NCBI RefSeq assembly: GCF_947039875.1
Contig: NZ_CAMRAN010000003.1
Location: 62,001-126,000, forward strand
Direction of reading: 5' to 3'
Origin: an uncultured Photobacterium sp.
Lineage (GTDB): Bacteria > Pseudomonadota > Gammaproteobacteria > Enterobacterales > Vibrionaceae
Length of the DNA: 64,000 bases
Shown here piece by piece: positions 1-10,932 of this stretch. Position numbers and translations under genes: made by a program. Numbering within the stretch: position 1 is the stretch's first letter; each line of letters begins with the position of its first letter. The notes beneath the pieces are model-generated. The model was given only the letters and a program-made list of their open reading frames with translations. It made no database searches and was not told where the DNA came from.

Positions 1-1580
1 CCCCCGTAACGACCATCAGCATTTTTTGGTCGCCATGCGGTACCTTGCCATTTATCCCATTTAGTTATCGGTGCATCATTAATTAGCGTGGCTAGCGTCA
101 TTCCTTTTTCAATTGCAGCCGAGTAAATAAAGGGCTTAATGCCTGAACCTACCTGTCGAATCGATTGAGTCGCGCGGTTAAATTTACTTTGAGTGTAGTT
201 AAAACCACCGATCATTGCCAATACCGCACCGTTGTTTGGTGACATTGCCACAAATGACGTATTTGCTCCTGGTACTTGGCTTAATACCCAATGATCAGTT
301 GTTACTGCGGCAGTATCTGCTGTTGCTGCAACCGTCGTAGCTTTATTTTGAACCCAGATTTGTTGACCTGCAGTTAAAATTTGGGTCGCTGTTGTTGGTG
401 CAGGGCCTTGGGTGGTATTGCTCTGGAACTTACGTGCCCATTTCATACCATTCCAATTTAAGGTTATCGTTTGACCTTGTTTGGTCACCACTGTCGCGGT
501 TTGTTGCTTAACCTGAGTAACGACCGCTGGAATTAATTCACCGTAAGTTGGCTGGTTGCTTAGCTTCTCAACGATCTGATTTGCGTTTAGAGGCGTTTGA
601 CCTGGCTTCCATATTACTGCTGTTGCACCACGATAACCATGTCGTTCATCGTAACTGAGTAAGTTATCAACAGCCGCTTGCTGAGCGGCATGCTGTAACT
701 TCGCATTGATGGTGGTGTAAACGTTCATGCCTTTAGTGTAAGCATCTTCACCATAGCGGTTAACCATCCATGCACGTGCTCGTTCTGCAACGTAAGGCGC
801 ATAAAGTTGAATTTCTGCGCGATGGTAATGGGAAATAATTGGCTCTGAACGCGCTTTATCCATTTGTGCTTGGGTGATGTAACCTTCTTTAAACATACGA
901 TCAAGTACCACATTACGACGAGTTGTCGCACGATCGATAGAGTAAATTGGGTTCATGGTTGATGGCGCTTTAGGCAAGCCAGCAATAACAGCCATTTCAC
1001 TTAATGTTAGCTCATTAACACTTTTACCGAAGTAAACCTGTGCCGCCGCTCCAACACCATAAGCACGATAGCCGAGGTAAATTTTATTTAGATAAAGTTC
1101 AAGAATTTGATCTTTCGTTAAAATTTGCTCGATATGAATCGCAATAAATGCTTCTCGAATTTTACGAGAGAAAGTCTTTTTATTGGATAAGAAAAAGTTA
1201 CGTGCAAGCTGTTGTGTGATTGTACTGGCACCTTGACGCGCATGACCAGAGGTTAACATCACAAACACGGCACGAGCAATACCAATAGGATCGACACCGT
1301 GATGCTCATAAAAACGACTGTCTTCGGTCGCAATAAAACCATCGACTAGCAGTGGTGGCATTTGTTTAAGTGTTAGTGGTATACGACGTTTCTCACCAAA
1401 CTGTGAGATCAGTTCACCATCAGCACTGTACACCCTTAATGGTGTTTGCAGTTCTATATTTTTTAATTTAGCAACATCTGGTAGGTCTGGTTTTAGGTAT
1501 AAATAAAAACCAAAAATTGTACCCACTCCAAGAGTGATGCAAATTATTGCAAGTATTAGTAATCGCTTTATGAACTTCAC
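1..1580 (-). CDS. mrcA: Penicillin-binding protein 1A (glycosyltransferase/transpeptidase), C-terminus cut by window edge
   Basis: Minus-strand reading from GTG at 1580 gives VKFIKRLLILAIICITLGVGTIFGFYLYLKPDLPDVAKLKNIELQTPLRVYSADGELISQFGEKRR...GASTITQQLARNFFLSNKK..., a GT51 PBP1A signature. Absent from the ORF track because it runs off the edge. Divergent from pilM. Confidence 0.93.
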   Translation of the reverse strand, partial: MKFIKRLLILAIICITLGVGTIFGFYLYLKPDLPDVAKLKNIELQTPLRVYSADGELISQFGEKRRIPLTLKQMPPLLVDGFIATEDSRFYEHHGVDPIGIARAVFVMLTSGHARQGASTITQQLARNFFLSNKKTFSRKIREAFIAIHIEQILTKDQILELYLNKIYLGYRAYGVGAAAQVYFGKSVNELTLSEMAVIAGLPKAPSTMNPIYSIDRATTRRNVVLDRMFKEGYITQAQMDKARSEPIISHYHRAEIQLYAPYVAERARAWMVNRYGEDAYTKGMNVYTTINAKLQHAAQQAAVDNLLSYDERHGYRGATAVIWKPGQTPLNANQIVEKLSNQPTYGELIPAVVTQVKQQTATVVTKQGQTITLNWNGMKWARKFQSNTTQGPAPTTATQILTAGQQIWVQNKATTVAATADTAAVTTDHWVLSQVPGANTSFVAMSPNNGAVLAMIGGFNYTQSKFNRATQSIRQVGSGIKPFIYSAAIEKGMTLATLINDAPITKWDKWQGTAWRPKNADGRYG

Positions 1581-1728
1581 TTGAGATTTCCCGTTACGCC
1601 ATCGTTCTGGCGGTCATTATCTATTATCTTTTACCTTCAAGTATAAAGATAACAAAAAATTAATTAATGCCGTTGATGGTGTTTATTCGAAATAGTTTGT
1701 TTTTTCGCCACATAGGAGCATAACACGG

Positions 1729-2709
1729 ATGTTTCGGAACCCATTAAGTGTTGGGGTAGATATTGGTAATCACAGTATAAAAGCTGTGGCACTACAACAA
1801 AAAAAAGAGCAGTTTGAGTTAGCTGCGTTTATTGAAATTGAATTGACTAAAACAGTCATAAATGATCAGCATAGCGTGAATAATGCTGAGCTGTTGTCAG
1901 CAATGCGTCAAATTAAAAAGCAATTACCATGGCAAGCCAAAGCCGTTACCTTAGCCTTACCTGATAGTGCAGTGATCAGCAAAGTTGTTCAATTAGATAC
2001 CAGCCTCAGTGAAGAAGAGGCTGAGTTCGCCATAGTGCAAGCATTGGGTGCGGCTTCGCCGTTCCCGGTGGAAGAGCTATGCTTTGATTATTTTCCTCTT
2101 ATCAGTGATCGCTTTAGTGACTCAGCGTCGACGACACCATTTCAAGTGTTTGCTTCTCGCCGAGAGACGATAGATAACCGCTTAAATTCATTATTAAAGC
2201 TCGGTTTTAAGCCTAAAGTAATGGAGCTACAAACTCATGCTTTGTTATGGCTGGCGGAATACCTTGCTGAAATGGGAAGTCATTATAACCAATGGGGCGT
2301 AGTTGATGTAGGTAAACGTCATACTGAATTTTGCATGAAACCTCAAGGTAGTGCGGCTTATCATCGTGAAATTCGATTTGGTACGGGTTTGTTTGATAAT
2401 CAAGAAACAGCAATTGAACTTGGTAGTAATCATGCTGAACAATTTACTAAACAATTAGCAGAGCAATTAAAGCGCCAAATTCAATTATATAACTCAACTC
2501 ATCCACGTAGTGGCATTAAAGGCTTATGGCTCTGTGGCGGAGGTCAAAGTTTAATCTCTGAATCATTGCTGCAACGTTTGATTGGGTTAGATGTAACCTG
2601 GGTAAGTCCATTTCAGCATTTTAGTTGTGCTAAAAAAGTTGAATTACCACATTCAATGTCGAGTCAATATGCCGTTGCTACAGGTTTAGCACTGCGAGGG
2701 CTAGCATGA
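1729..2709 (+). CDS. pilM: Type IV pilus assembly protein PilM (actin-like ATPase)
   Basis: VGVDIGNHSIKAVAL start; gene order pilMNOPQ. Confidence 0.93.
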   Translation: MFRNPLSVGVDIGNHSIKAVALQQKKEQFELAAFIEIELTKTVINDQHSVNNAELLSAMRQIKKQLPWQAKAVTLALPDSAVISKVVQLDTSLSEEEAEFAIVQALGAASPFPVEELCFDYFPLISDRFSDSASTTPFQVFASRRETIDNRLNSLLKLGFKPKVMELQTHALLWLAEYLAEMGSHYNQWGVVDVGKRHTEFCMKPQGSAAYHREIRFGTGLFDNQETAIELGSNHAEQFTKQLAEQLKRQIQLYNSTHPRSGIKGLWLCGGGQSLISESLLQRLIGLDVTWVSPFQHFSCAKKVELPHSMSSQYAVATGLALRGLA

Positions 2710-3317
2710 TCGATAAACTTAATCTATTGCCGTGGAGAGAGCAGCGGCGTAAACAGCATAAACAGCGTTTTGTCGGGTTATTGATGGCCAGTGTTGCGGT
2801 GGCGATTATGGGGAATGGTGTAATTGGTGAGTACATTGAAAAGCAACAATTGCAGCAACAGAGCCGTAATGATCAACTGCAACAAGAATTGGACAGTTTA
2901 GAGCAGCGATTGGCTTTCTTGCCGCAATTAGATAAACAGCGAGATGCGATTGAGCTGCGATTAAAGGTGATTGCTGATATTCAATTATCACGTAATCGCG
3001 TCACGCAGCTGCTTAATCAGTTACCAGAAGTGGTGCCTGCTGGCGTATATCTAGACGGCGTTAATTTAGCCTCGCAACGGGTAAAAGTTGATGGCTTTGG
3101 TGATACTAACGGTCACCTTGCCGCGTTATTAGGTAAAGCTGAGCAATCACCGTGGTTTCAAAATATTGAAATGCACTCTTTAGTTACCACCAAAAGTGCA
3201 GATAAAAAACAAAAATCACAGTTTAATGCGTCTTTTGATTTAGCAACGCCTGCAATTAATAACAAGCCGTTAAAGGCGAACTTTCCTACTGCAATAGTGG
3301 AGAAAAACAATGATTGA
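2706..3317 (+). CDS. pilN: Type IV pilus assembly protein PilN
   Basis: INLLPWRE-type N-terminus (MIDKLNLLPWREQRRKQHKQRF) plus TM; overlaps pilM by 4 nt. Confidence 0.92.
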   Translation: MIDKLNLLPWREQRRKQHKQRFVGLLMASVAVAIMGNGVIGEYIEKQQLQQQSRNDQLQQELDSLEQRLAFLPQLDKQRDAIELRLKVIADIQLSRNRVTQLLNQLPEVVPAGVYLDGVNLASQRVKVDGFGDTNGHLAALLGKAEQSPWFQNIEMHSLVTTKSADKKQKSQFNASFDLATPAINNKPLKANFPTAIVEKNND

Positions 3318-3894
3318 TTGGCGTGAATTAGAGCTTGATGAAATCACTGAATGGCCATTATTGCCCCAAGGCTTAATTGCTTTGGTGTTGACAGTATTGC
3401 TCTCAGCTTTTGGTTATTGGTATTGGTTAACGCCGCTGAGCGAGGCTTTAGAACAACAAAAACAACAGGAAATAACGTTACGTACTCAACTCGTTAGTCG
3501 CGCTGCTCAAGTGGCCGCTTTGCCGCGAGTTAAAGAACAAGTTGCTGAGCTTAATCGTCGTTATCAAGAAGTTATTGAACAATTGCCAGAAGAGCAAGAA
3601 CTGGCGAGCCTACTGGCAAGTATTAATGATATCGGTGTCAAAAATGGATTGATCTTCCAGTCAATTAAGTGGGCATCACGTATCGAACATGACCTTTATT
3701 ATGAACTACCGCTAAATATGCAGTTGACGGGCTCTTATCAACAGATTGGTCAGTTTGCTGAAGCGATAGCCCAGCTGCCGCGAATAGTTAACTTACGTAA
3801 TGTTGAGTTGGGACGGGTGGATAAGCAAGGTTTTGATGAATTGTTGTCGTTAACCGTCTCTGCTACGACATACCGCTTTAAAACCCCACAATAA
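3310..3894 (+). CDS. pilO: Type IV pilus assembly protein PilO
   Basis: Position between pilN and pilP, N-terminal TM plus coiled coil. Confidence 0.9.
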   Translation: MIDWRELELDEITEWPLLPQGLIALVLTVLLSAFGYWYWLTPLSEALEQQKQQEITLRTQLVSRAAQVAALPRVKEQVAELNRRYQEVIEQLPEEQELASLLASINDIGVKNGLIFQSIKWASRIEHDLYYELPLNMQLTGSYQQIGQFAEAIAQLPRIVNLRNVELGRVDKQGFDELLSLTVSATTYRFKTPQ

Positions 3895-3904
3895 TGAGGA
3901 TCTT

Positions 3905-4420
3905 ATGAGAACACTATTATGGCTGTTACCGTTAGGACTCGGATTAATGGGGTGTCAGGCTAACACTGATTCAATTGAACAGTTTATTGCTAAAACACAC
4001 ACCAATGCTAAAGCAAAAGTAAAACCATTGGCTGATCCTTATATTTTTGTCGCTGAATCATTTGTAATGACCAGTAAACGAGTGCCATTTTTACGGCCAA
4101 GGCCAGAGCTATTATTAGCGAAACAAGCGAATAGTAGTTGTTGGCAGCCGTTAGCTGATCACAAGCCAACGCCGTTAGAAACGTTTCCATTAGAGCAACT
4201 TTCGATGAAAGGGGCGATTGGACATCAGCATCAATTGTGGGGGCTGGTTTATACCCCTAAAGGCGAGTTAGTAAAAATTAAGCCAGGACAGTTTGTTGGG
4301 CTTAATCGCGGCAAAGTAATAAAGGTGAGTGATAAGCTCATTGAAATAGAAGAAACATTACCCGATGGCAAAGGTTGTTGGCTTACACGGCCTGCAAAGC
4401 TGGCTTTAGTTCAGCATTAA
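3905..4420 (+). CDS. pilP: Type IV pilus lipoprotein PilP
   Basis: Lipobox LGLMGCQ; GLVYTPKGELVKIKPGQFVGLNRGKV typical of PilP. Confidence 0.9.
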   Translation: MRTLLWLLPLGLGLMGCQANTDSIEQFIAKTHTNAKAKVKPLADPYIFVAESFVMTSKRVPFLRPRPELLLAKQANSSCWQPLADHKPTPLETFPLEQLSMKGAIGHQHQLWGLVYTPKGELVKIKPGQFVGLNRGKVIKVSDKLIEIEETLPDGKGCWLTRPAKLALVQH

Positions 4421-4433
4421 TCAAGGATGAGTT

Positions 4434-6155
4434 ATGAAAGGGAATACATGGGGGCTTAGCCGCCAGATTTTCGTCAGTGTATGGTTAATGTGCTGCGGGT
4501 TGCTGACGGTAACCAGCGTTACAGCAGCGCCAGCGAGTGGCATTACTAATCAAGTTCAAGATATTGAATTTCATCGTGATGGTAAAGGTCGAGGCGTATT
4601 AACTGTTAAGTTAAAACAGCCGCAGTCATTGGTTGATATTCGCCGTCAAGGTAAGCAATTACAGCTGGATATTTTTGATACTCAGTTAACCAATGAGCAA
4701 ATACACACTTTAGATGTAATTGATTTTGCTACGGTCGTTAATAGCATTGATACTAGCAATGTGCCTCGTGGGGCGCGGTTTATGTTTAATATGACTGGTG
4801 GTTATGATTACGATTATCGTATTCGAGGCAATAACCTTGAAGTGACGTTAATTAAACGTACTCAAGCTAAAACGGTAACAACGACAAACAAAGGTAATGT
4901 GTCTTACAAAGGCAAACCTATTTCAATTAACTTTCAAGATATTCCCGTACGCAATGTCTTACAGTTAATTGCTGATTACAATGATTTTAACTTGGTGGTT
5001 GCCGATACGGTGAGTGGCAACGTCACTCTTCGCTTAGATAATGTACCATGGCCACAAGTGCTCGATATTATTCTACAAGCGAAAGGGCTAGATAAGCGTA
5101 TTCGTGGTTCGGTGCTATTAGTAGCCCCTAAGGCTGAGCTAGTAGCGAATGAACGCCAAGTGATGGAAACAGCACGTAAGCAGCAAGAACTAGCTAGTTT
5201 ACGTTCTGAACTTATTCAAGTGAACTATGCGAAAGCAACAGACCTTTCAGCGTTATTGAGTGGTTCAAGTGACGGCGTGGGAATGCTGTCAGAACGCGGT
5301 TCTTTGCATGTTGATGAGCGAACTAATGCCTTGATAATTAAAGATACACCTGAAAATATCGCCAGTATTAAAGACATCGTAGTTGCGCTTGATATTCCAG
5401 TCAAACAAGTACAGATTGAAGCGCGTATTGTTACCATTGATGAAGGTAATATTGATGAGCTTGGTGTTCGTTGGGGCGTTTCAAGTATTGATGGTGATAC
5501 CACTATTGGTGGCTCTATTGAAGGTAACCTCGGTAGTTCTGGATTATTAGATGACACTACCGTTGATGATTTCCTTAACGTTAACTTAGGTGCTAGTCAA
5601 AATGGAGCGGCCAGTATTGCATTTCAGGTGGCAAAGTTAGGTAATGTGTTGTTAGATTTAGAGTTATCAGCATTACAGTCAGAACGTAAAGCTGAAATTA
5701 TTTCAAGTCCACGTTTAATGACCACTAACAAAAAAGCGGCTTATATCGAGCAAGGTACCGAAATTCCATATCTTGAAGCATCATCAAGTGGTGCGGTGTC
5801 GGTTGATTTTAAAAAGGCTGTGCTGAGCTTGATGGTAACCCCTCAAATCACCCCCGATAATAAATTGGTATTGGATTTAGAAGTCACGCAAGACAGTAAA
5901 GGTGAAGAAGTGCCAACAGGGGTAGGCACTGCTGTGGCCATTAAAACACAGCGGATTGGTACTCAAGTGTTAGTCAACAATGGTGAAACGGTCGTATTGG
6001 GGGGTATTTATCAAAACCAAGTTAATAATAGTGTCCGTAAAGTGCCTATCCTTGGTGATATTCCCGTACTTGGTGCATTATTTAGACATAAAATGGAAGA
6101 ACTTGGAAAACGTGAATTATTGATTTTTGTGACGCCAAAGATTGTGATGCAATAA
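4434..6155 (+). CDS. pilQ: Type IV pilus secretin PilQ
   Basis: Secretin core (VQIEARIV..., GTEIPY, GGIYQ...VPILGDIPVLGALFRHK). Confidence 0.95.
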   Translation: MKGNTWGLSRQIFVSVWLMCCGLLTVTSVTAAPASGITNQVQDIEFHRDGKGRGVLTVKLKQPQSLVDIRRQGKQLQLDIFDTQLTNEQIHTLDVIDFATVVNSIDTSNVPRGARFMFNMTGGYDYDYRIRGNNLEVTLIKRTQAKTVTTTNKGNVSYKGKPISINFQDIPVRNVLQLIADYNDFNLVVADTVSGNVTLRLDNVPWPQVLDIILQAKGLDKRIRGSVLLVAPKAELVANERQVMETARKQQELASLRSELIQVNYAKATDLSALLSGSSDGVGMLSERGSLHVDERTNALIIKDTPENIASIKDIVVALDIPVKQVQIEARIVTIDEGNIDELGVRWGVSSIDGDTTIGGSIEGNLGSSGLLDDTTVDDFLNVNLGASQNGAASIAFQVAKLGNVLLDLELSALQSERKAEIISSPRLMTTNKKAAYIEQGTEIPYLEASSSGAVSVDFKKAVLSLMVTPQITPDNKLVLDLEVTQDSKGEEVPTGVGTAVAIKTQRIGTQVLVNNGETVVLGGIYQNQVNNSVRKVPILGDIPVLGALFRHKMEELGKRELLIFVTPKIVMQ

Positions 6156-6171
6156 TTTTTCACTTACCGAA

Positions 6172-6215
6172 TCACCTTGCTGATAATGCTTCTAAACAAT
6201 ACTTCAGCAGGGTGA
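6172..6215. other. Long imperfect inverted repeat after pilQ (possible terminator or mRNA 3' hairpin)
   Basis: TCACCTTGCTGA (6172-6183) versus TCAGCAGGGTGA (6204-6215), 12 bp with one G-U. Confidence 0.55.
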
Positions 6216-6542
6216 GTTTCAGTAAAAGTTGTTTTATTTCTACTGGTTACCTTAGTCCATTGAATGGGTGTTGAGCATGTTATTCGACAATTATTAGGAT
6301 GTTTACAAGCTTAATACGATTGACCTCTGACCTCGGGTAAGCCATTATGGCAGCCTCTGTGGGTAAGACAGGCTTAATAAAATATCGATTGATGTCGACT
6401 AGCTATTGCAAAATAGTAGTCAGTCCTGAGATAATTTTCTGTCTTATCACGAATTATATGTGAGGAACTTGGCGCCTCGGGCTTATATTACATAGAGCCT
6501 GCGGGTGGTGTCGTTTTATTAACCGCGCGTAAATTGCTAAAA

Positions 6543-7061
6543 ATGGCTGAAAAACGAAATATTTTCTTGGTTGGCCCTATGGGTGCCGGCAAAAGCACTA
6601 TTGGTAGACACCTTGCACAACAGCTGCATATGGAATTCTTTGATTCAGATACTGTGATCGAAGAACGTACTGGCGCTGATATTAGTTGGGTGTTTGATGT
6701 TGAAGGTGAAGACGGTTTCCGTGTTCGCGAAGAAGCTGTAATTGATGACCTAACACAAGAACAAGGTATTGTTCTCGCAACGGGTGGCGGCTCTGTTATT
6801 AACAAAGAGAACCGCAATCGCCTTTCTGCTCGTGGTATTGTTGTTTATCTAGAGACGACTATTGAAAAACAATTAGCTCGTACTCAACGTGATAAAAAAC
6901 GCCCGTTACTTCAAACTGACACACCTCGTGAAGTACTTGAAGAACTAGCAGCAGAGCGTAACCCATTGTATGAAGAGGTTGCTGACTACGTTGTTCGTAC
7001 TGATGATCAGAGTGCGAAGGTAGTTGCTAACCAAATCATCAAGATGTTGGAAGAGCGTTAA
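6543..7061 (+). CDS. aroK: Shikimate kinase I
   Basis: [26 protein letters not shown]; the track start at 6534 is TTG, ATG at 6543 preferred. Confidence 0.95.
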   Translation: MAEKRNIFLVGPMGAGKSTIGRHLAQQLHMEFFDSDTVIEERTGADISWVFDVEGEDGFRVREEAVIDDLTQEQGIVLATGGGSVINKENRNRLSARGIVVYLETTIEKQLARTQRDKKRPLLQTDTPREVLEELAAERNPLYEEVADYVVRTDDQSAKVVANQIIKMLEER

Positions 7062-7084
7062 TTCATTAAAAAGAGAAGCTGACC

Positions 7085-8164
7085 ATGGAACGGATCAATG
7101 TCAATTTAGATGACAGAAGCTACCCTATTTCAATTGGCGCCGAGTTGTTCGACAACTCGGCGTTGTTTGCATCTGCGATATCTGCAGGCAAGCAAGTAGT
7201 TGTGGTCAGTAATGATACTGTTGCCCCGTTATATGCGGATCAGGTAATAGCAACCATCAGTTCATTATCGTGCCAAGTGGCACTACTTTCTCTGCCTGAT
7301 GGTGAACAATATAAAACCCTTGATACGTTTCATCACATCATGACATTTTTACTGGAAGGTAATTATGGCCGCGATGTGATTTTAGTTGCTTTAGGCGGCG
7401 GCGTAATTGGTGATATCGTTGGCTTTGCGGCTGCGAGTTATCAGCGAGGGGTTGATTTTATTCAGGTGCCAACCACGTTGTTAGCACAAGTTGATTCATC
7501 TGTTGGTGGAAAAACTGCGGTTAATCACCGTCTGGGTAAAAACATGATTGGTGCCTTTTACCAACCTAAAGCAGTGATTATTGATAATTATTGTTTACAT
7601 ACCTTGCCGCAACGAGAGTTAGCAGCAGGATTGGCAGAAGTCATCAAGTACGGCATTATTGCCGATCATGATTTTTTTGTTTGGTTAGAGAATAACATCG
7701 AAAGCTTACATGCACTGGATAACGAGGCGTTGTGTTACGCCATTAGCCGTTGCTGTCAAATTAAAGCCGATGTTGTTGCTGCCGACGAAAAAGAATCAGG
7801 CGTTAGGGCATTACTTAATCTTGGCCATACCTTTGGTCATGCGATTGAAGCAGAAATGGGCTACGGTAATTGGCTGCATGGCGAAGCGGTGTCAGTAGGT
7901 ACAATTCTCGCAGCACATACTGCCGCAAAGCAGGGATTAATCAGTGATGCTGATGTAATGCGGATTATTGCATTACATCAACGAGCAAATTTGCCCGTTG
8001 TTGCTCCTGATACAATGTTTTTTGACGATTTTATTAAGCACATGATGCGTGATAAAAAAGTATTGTCAGGTCAGCTACGCTTAGTGTTGCCAACATCGAT
8101 TGGTAGTGCTGAGGTTGTGGCTGATGTTCCTTTTGATGTGCTTCAGGATGTAATTGGTCGCTAA
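7085..8164 (+). CDS. aroB: 3-dehydroquinate synthase
   Basis: [44 protein letters not shown]. Confidence 0.96.
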   Translation: MERINVNLDDRSYPISIGAELFDNSALFASAISAGKQVVVVSNDTVAPLYADQVIATISSLSCQVALLSLPDGEQYKTLDTFHHIMTFLLEGNYGRDVILVALGGGVIGDIVGFAAASYQRGVDFIQVPTTLLAQVDSSVGGKTAVNHRLGKNMIGAFYQPKAVIIDNYCLHTLPQRELAAGLAEVIKYGIIADHDFFVWLENNIESLHALDNEALCYAISRCCQIKADVVAADEKESGVRALLNLGHTFGHAIEAEMGYGNWLHGEAVSVGTILAAHTAAKQGLISDADVMRIIALHQRANLPVVAPDTMFFDDFIKHMMRDKKVLSGQLRLVLPTSIGSAEVVADVPFDVLQDVIGR

Positions 8165-8187
8165 GCTGTAACCAATTGATAACTTGC

Positions 8188-9621
8188 ATGACAAAACGAA
8201 AAAGTCTGGATCTGGAAAGCCAGATCCAGTTGCTGACTCGAGTACAGTTCATTACTCGGTTTAGCTCTCACCTCATTCACCTCTCTGGTGCACCAGGCTC
8301 AGGTAAAACTTGGCTTGCCCATGCTTTTCTTGAAGATTATGCCACCGATTGTCATCAAGTATTATTGATGTGTCAGCATGGACAAACAGATGTTCAACAT
8401 CGTACCTTACTGCTACAACAATTTGTTAGCCACGCTATGTTTAATGAACATGACTCTTTATGTCAGAGTGTTGAGCATCTATTAGCGAACCAACATTATA
8501 AATTAATGGTGGTGATTGATGACGCCCAGTGTCTGAGCCCAACGTTAATTGCTGAATTGTGGGCATTGGCACAATATGCCAATCAACATCCAGAGCGACA
8601 ACTGAATATTGTGCTATTTGCCAATCGTGGCGAGTTGAATCAAACTTTAGCCCATGTCGCTCATGGCTCAGGTATTACTCCTGTTGAACTTGATATTGAT
8701 GATTTTAGTCAGCAAGAAGTGATGCTATTTAGTGATATGCTAATGACATCCGATGGATTAGATGCCCCTTGTCGGCGTTCATTAAAACAGCGCTTACTAA
8801 TGGCGCTTCCTCGTCCGGGCGTATTACACAATCTTCCGCAAGCAGAAAGGATAACCATGAATTCAAATATGAAAAAGAAGCCGTTATTACCAATTGTAAT
8901 TGGTGGCGTGATCATTGTTTTAATTGCTGGTGGTTATTTCTTTATGACATCACACTCTGGTAGTGAGTCTGCATCTGCAACGATAACTACATCTCAGCTT
9001 CCTGTGCCTGCGGCGGTAACAATTGATAAAGAGCCATTACCACCACAAGTTAATCCACAGGGATTAACCGTGGGGCGTCAAGATGACATCAAAGGTCAAG
9101 AGCGAATTGTTATCTCTGATCAACAAATTGATGCCATTATTGATGAGCACACGTTGGACGATCATCCTGCTACTACAGAAGCTACAGAAGCTACAGAAGC
9201 TACAGAAGCTACAGAAGCTACAGAAATGGCTGAAAAATCGCCTGTCATTGCGACAGGAGCAATCAAAACGCCAGCGGCTGTTAGTGTTATATCATCACCT
9301 GTCTCTAAGTTAGATTGGTCACTTAAATTAGCCGCAGATAAACAACGATTAATTGCCGTAAAGCCAACGCATTATGCGTTACAACTGGCGGCAACTCAGA
9401 GCCTTGCCGCCGCTGCAGAATTTATTACAGCCCATAATGTAATGGATGCGATGGTTTACCAAACGGTACGTAATCAGCAGTCATGGTTTATTGTTGTGAC
9501 CGGAAATTACGCTACCGCGAGTCAGGCACGCACTGTAAAAAATCAATTATCGCCTGCATTACAACAGCTAAAACCATGGTTAAAATCTTATCGTAAGATC
9601 ACACAAGAAATAGATCGCTAA
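8188..9621 (+). CDS. damX: DamX-like cell-division protein (N-terminal AAA-like ATPase, TM, C-terminal SPOR domain)
   Basis: Walker A GAPGSGKTWL, TM LPIVIGGVIIVLIAGGYFF, SPOR-like C-terminus (YALQLAATQSLAAAAEFI...); between aroB and dam. Track start 8176 is TTG; ATG at 8188. Confidence 0.88.
   Translation: MTKRKSLDLESQIQLLTRVQFITRFSSHLIHLSGAPGSGKTWLAHAFLEDYATDCHQVLLMCQHGQTDVQHRTLLLQQFVSHAMFNEHDSLCQSVEHLLANQHYKLMVVIDDAQCLSPTLIAELWALAQYANQHPERQLNIVLFANRGELNQTLAHVAHGSGITPVELDIDDFSQQEVMLFSDMLMTSDGLDAPCRRSLKQRLLMALPRPGVLHNLPQAERITMNSNMKKKPLLPIVIGGVIIVLIAGGYFFMTSHSGSESASATITTSQLPVPAAVTIDKEPLPPQVNPQGLTVGRQDDIKGQERIVISDQQIDAIIDEHTLDDHPATTEATEATEATEATEATEMAEKSPVIATGAIKTPAAVSVISSPVSKLDWSLKLAADKQRLIAVKPTHYALQLAATQSLAAAAEFITAHNVMDAMVYQTVRNQQSWFIVVTGNYATASQARTVKNQLSPALQQLKPWLKSYRKITQEIDR
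9172..9225 (+). repeat. In-frame nonamer tandem repeat GCTACAGAA (5 perfect plus 1 imperfect), encoding (A/T)TE repeats in DamX
   Basis: Direct reading: ACTACAGAA then 5 x GCTACAGAA. Confidence 0.95.
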
Positions 9622-9735
9622 AAATAAAGCCATAAATAGTAGTTATTTATGTGAATTGGTATCAGCACAGGGTGTAAATGAGGTACAATCCGCGACCTTT
9701 CGTGACATTCTTGTAAGTGGTGGTGGGTCAGCTTA

Positions 9736-10572
9736 ATGAAAAAGCATCGTGCATTCCTGAAGTGGGCTGGGGGTAAGTACTCTCTGGTCGAGGATATTAA
9801 ACGACACCTACCGCCGGCGCGTAAATTGGTTGAGCCTTTCGTTGGTGCTGGATCGGTGTTTTTAAATACTGATTATGAGCATTACTTACTGGCAGATATC
9901 AACCCAGATCTGATTAATTTATATAATATTATTAAGCAAGAGCCTGAGCGATACATTGAAGATGTACGTCGATTATTTACGCCTGAATATAATACTAAAG
10001 CAGCGTACTTGAGCATTAGAGAAGACTTTAATAATAGTTGCGACCCTTATCAGCGTTCGATTTATTTTCTCTATCTTAATCGACATGGTTTTAATGGTTT
10101 ATGCCGTTATAACAAAAAGGGCGGGTTTAATGTGCCTTTTGGTTCTTACAAAAAACCGTACTTCCCTGAAGCTGAAATGTATTATTTTTCAGAGAAAGCC
10201 AAACGTGCGACGTTTATTTGTGAGGGTTATAGCCAGACATTTTCACGGGCACGTAAAGGCAGTGTGATTTATTGCGATCCACCGTATGCGCCATTATCGA
10301 CTACTGCCAATTTTACCTCTTATTCTGGTAATGGTTTTAGTTTGGATGATCAGGCAACCTTAGCTAATATTGCAGAGAAAGCCGCGACTGAACGCGATAT
10401 AGCGGTATTGATTTCTAATCATGATACGCCGTTAACCCGTCGTTTATATACCGGTGCTGATTTATCCGTAGTAAGGGTTAAGCGCACGATTAGTCGTAAT
10501 GGCAGTGGCCGCAATAAGGTTGATGAACTACTGGCGTTATTTAACACCCCACTTATCGCCGATAACGAATAA
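9736..10572 (+). CDS. dam: DNA adenine methyltransferase Dam (GATC)
   Basis: FLKWAGGKYSLVEDIKRHLP...LVEPFVGAGSVF...DPPYAPL. Confidence 0.96.
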   Translation: MKKHRAFLKWAGGKYSLVEDIKRHLPPARKLVEPFVGAGSVFLNTDYEHYLLADINPDLINLYNIIKQEPERYIEDVRRLFTPEYNTKAAYLSIREDFNNSCDPYQRSIYFLYLNRHGFNGLCRYNKKGGFNVPFGSYKKPYFPEAEMYYFSEKAKRATFICEGYSQTFSRARKGSVIYCDPPYAPLSTTANFTSYSGNGFSLDDQATLANIAEKAATERDIAVLISNHDTPLTRRLYTGADLSVVRVKRTISRNGSGRNKVDELLALFNTPLIADNE

Positions 10573-10582
10573 CCCCCTGCTT

Positions 10583-10783
10583 TTAGATTGCTATTGCTTG
10601 ATGAGCGATAGCAATCAATATAATCACCAGAAGCACGATAACAATCCCCCCGATGACAATAAATAACCATGGACTTGAATGTTGAAAGTCTTGTTGTTGC
10701 TGTTGTTGTGATTGCACGCCAAACAATGCCGCTAAGACACTCTTTATTATTTGCCACGCCGTCGTCCTGCTGTATTTATTCAT
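10583..10783 (-). CDS. DUF2970 family small membrane protein
   Basis: WQIIKSVLAALFGVQSQ...DFQHSSPWLFIVIGGIVIVLLVI pattern of DUF2970. Confidence 0.8.
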   Translation of the reverse strand: MNKYSRTTAWQIIKSVLAALFGVQSQQQQQQDFQHSSPWLFIVIGGIVIVLLVIILIAIAHQAIAI

Positions 10784-10932
10784 CGGCTTTCCTGTGGGAA
10801 TTTTATTTAAATGTTAGCTAGATTGTAGTGCCTATGTTGGTAGTAATACTGATAATTATCGCTAACTACAGTAATAAATAAATCCATTAAGACAACACCT
10901 AGGGGATCGGGTAGACTGACAGCAATTTATGA

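Noticed and set aside
5225-5557. 110-aa minus-strand ORF inside pilQ
   Set aside because: Antisense shadow of a well-supported coding frame, low-complexity Ser/Ile-rich product, no RBS context.
9083-9313. 76-aa ORF with LQKLQK repeats
   Set aside because: Out-of-frame reading of the damX nonamer repeat; damX frame is clearly coding.
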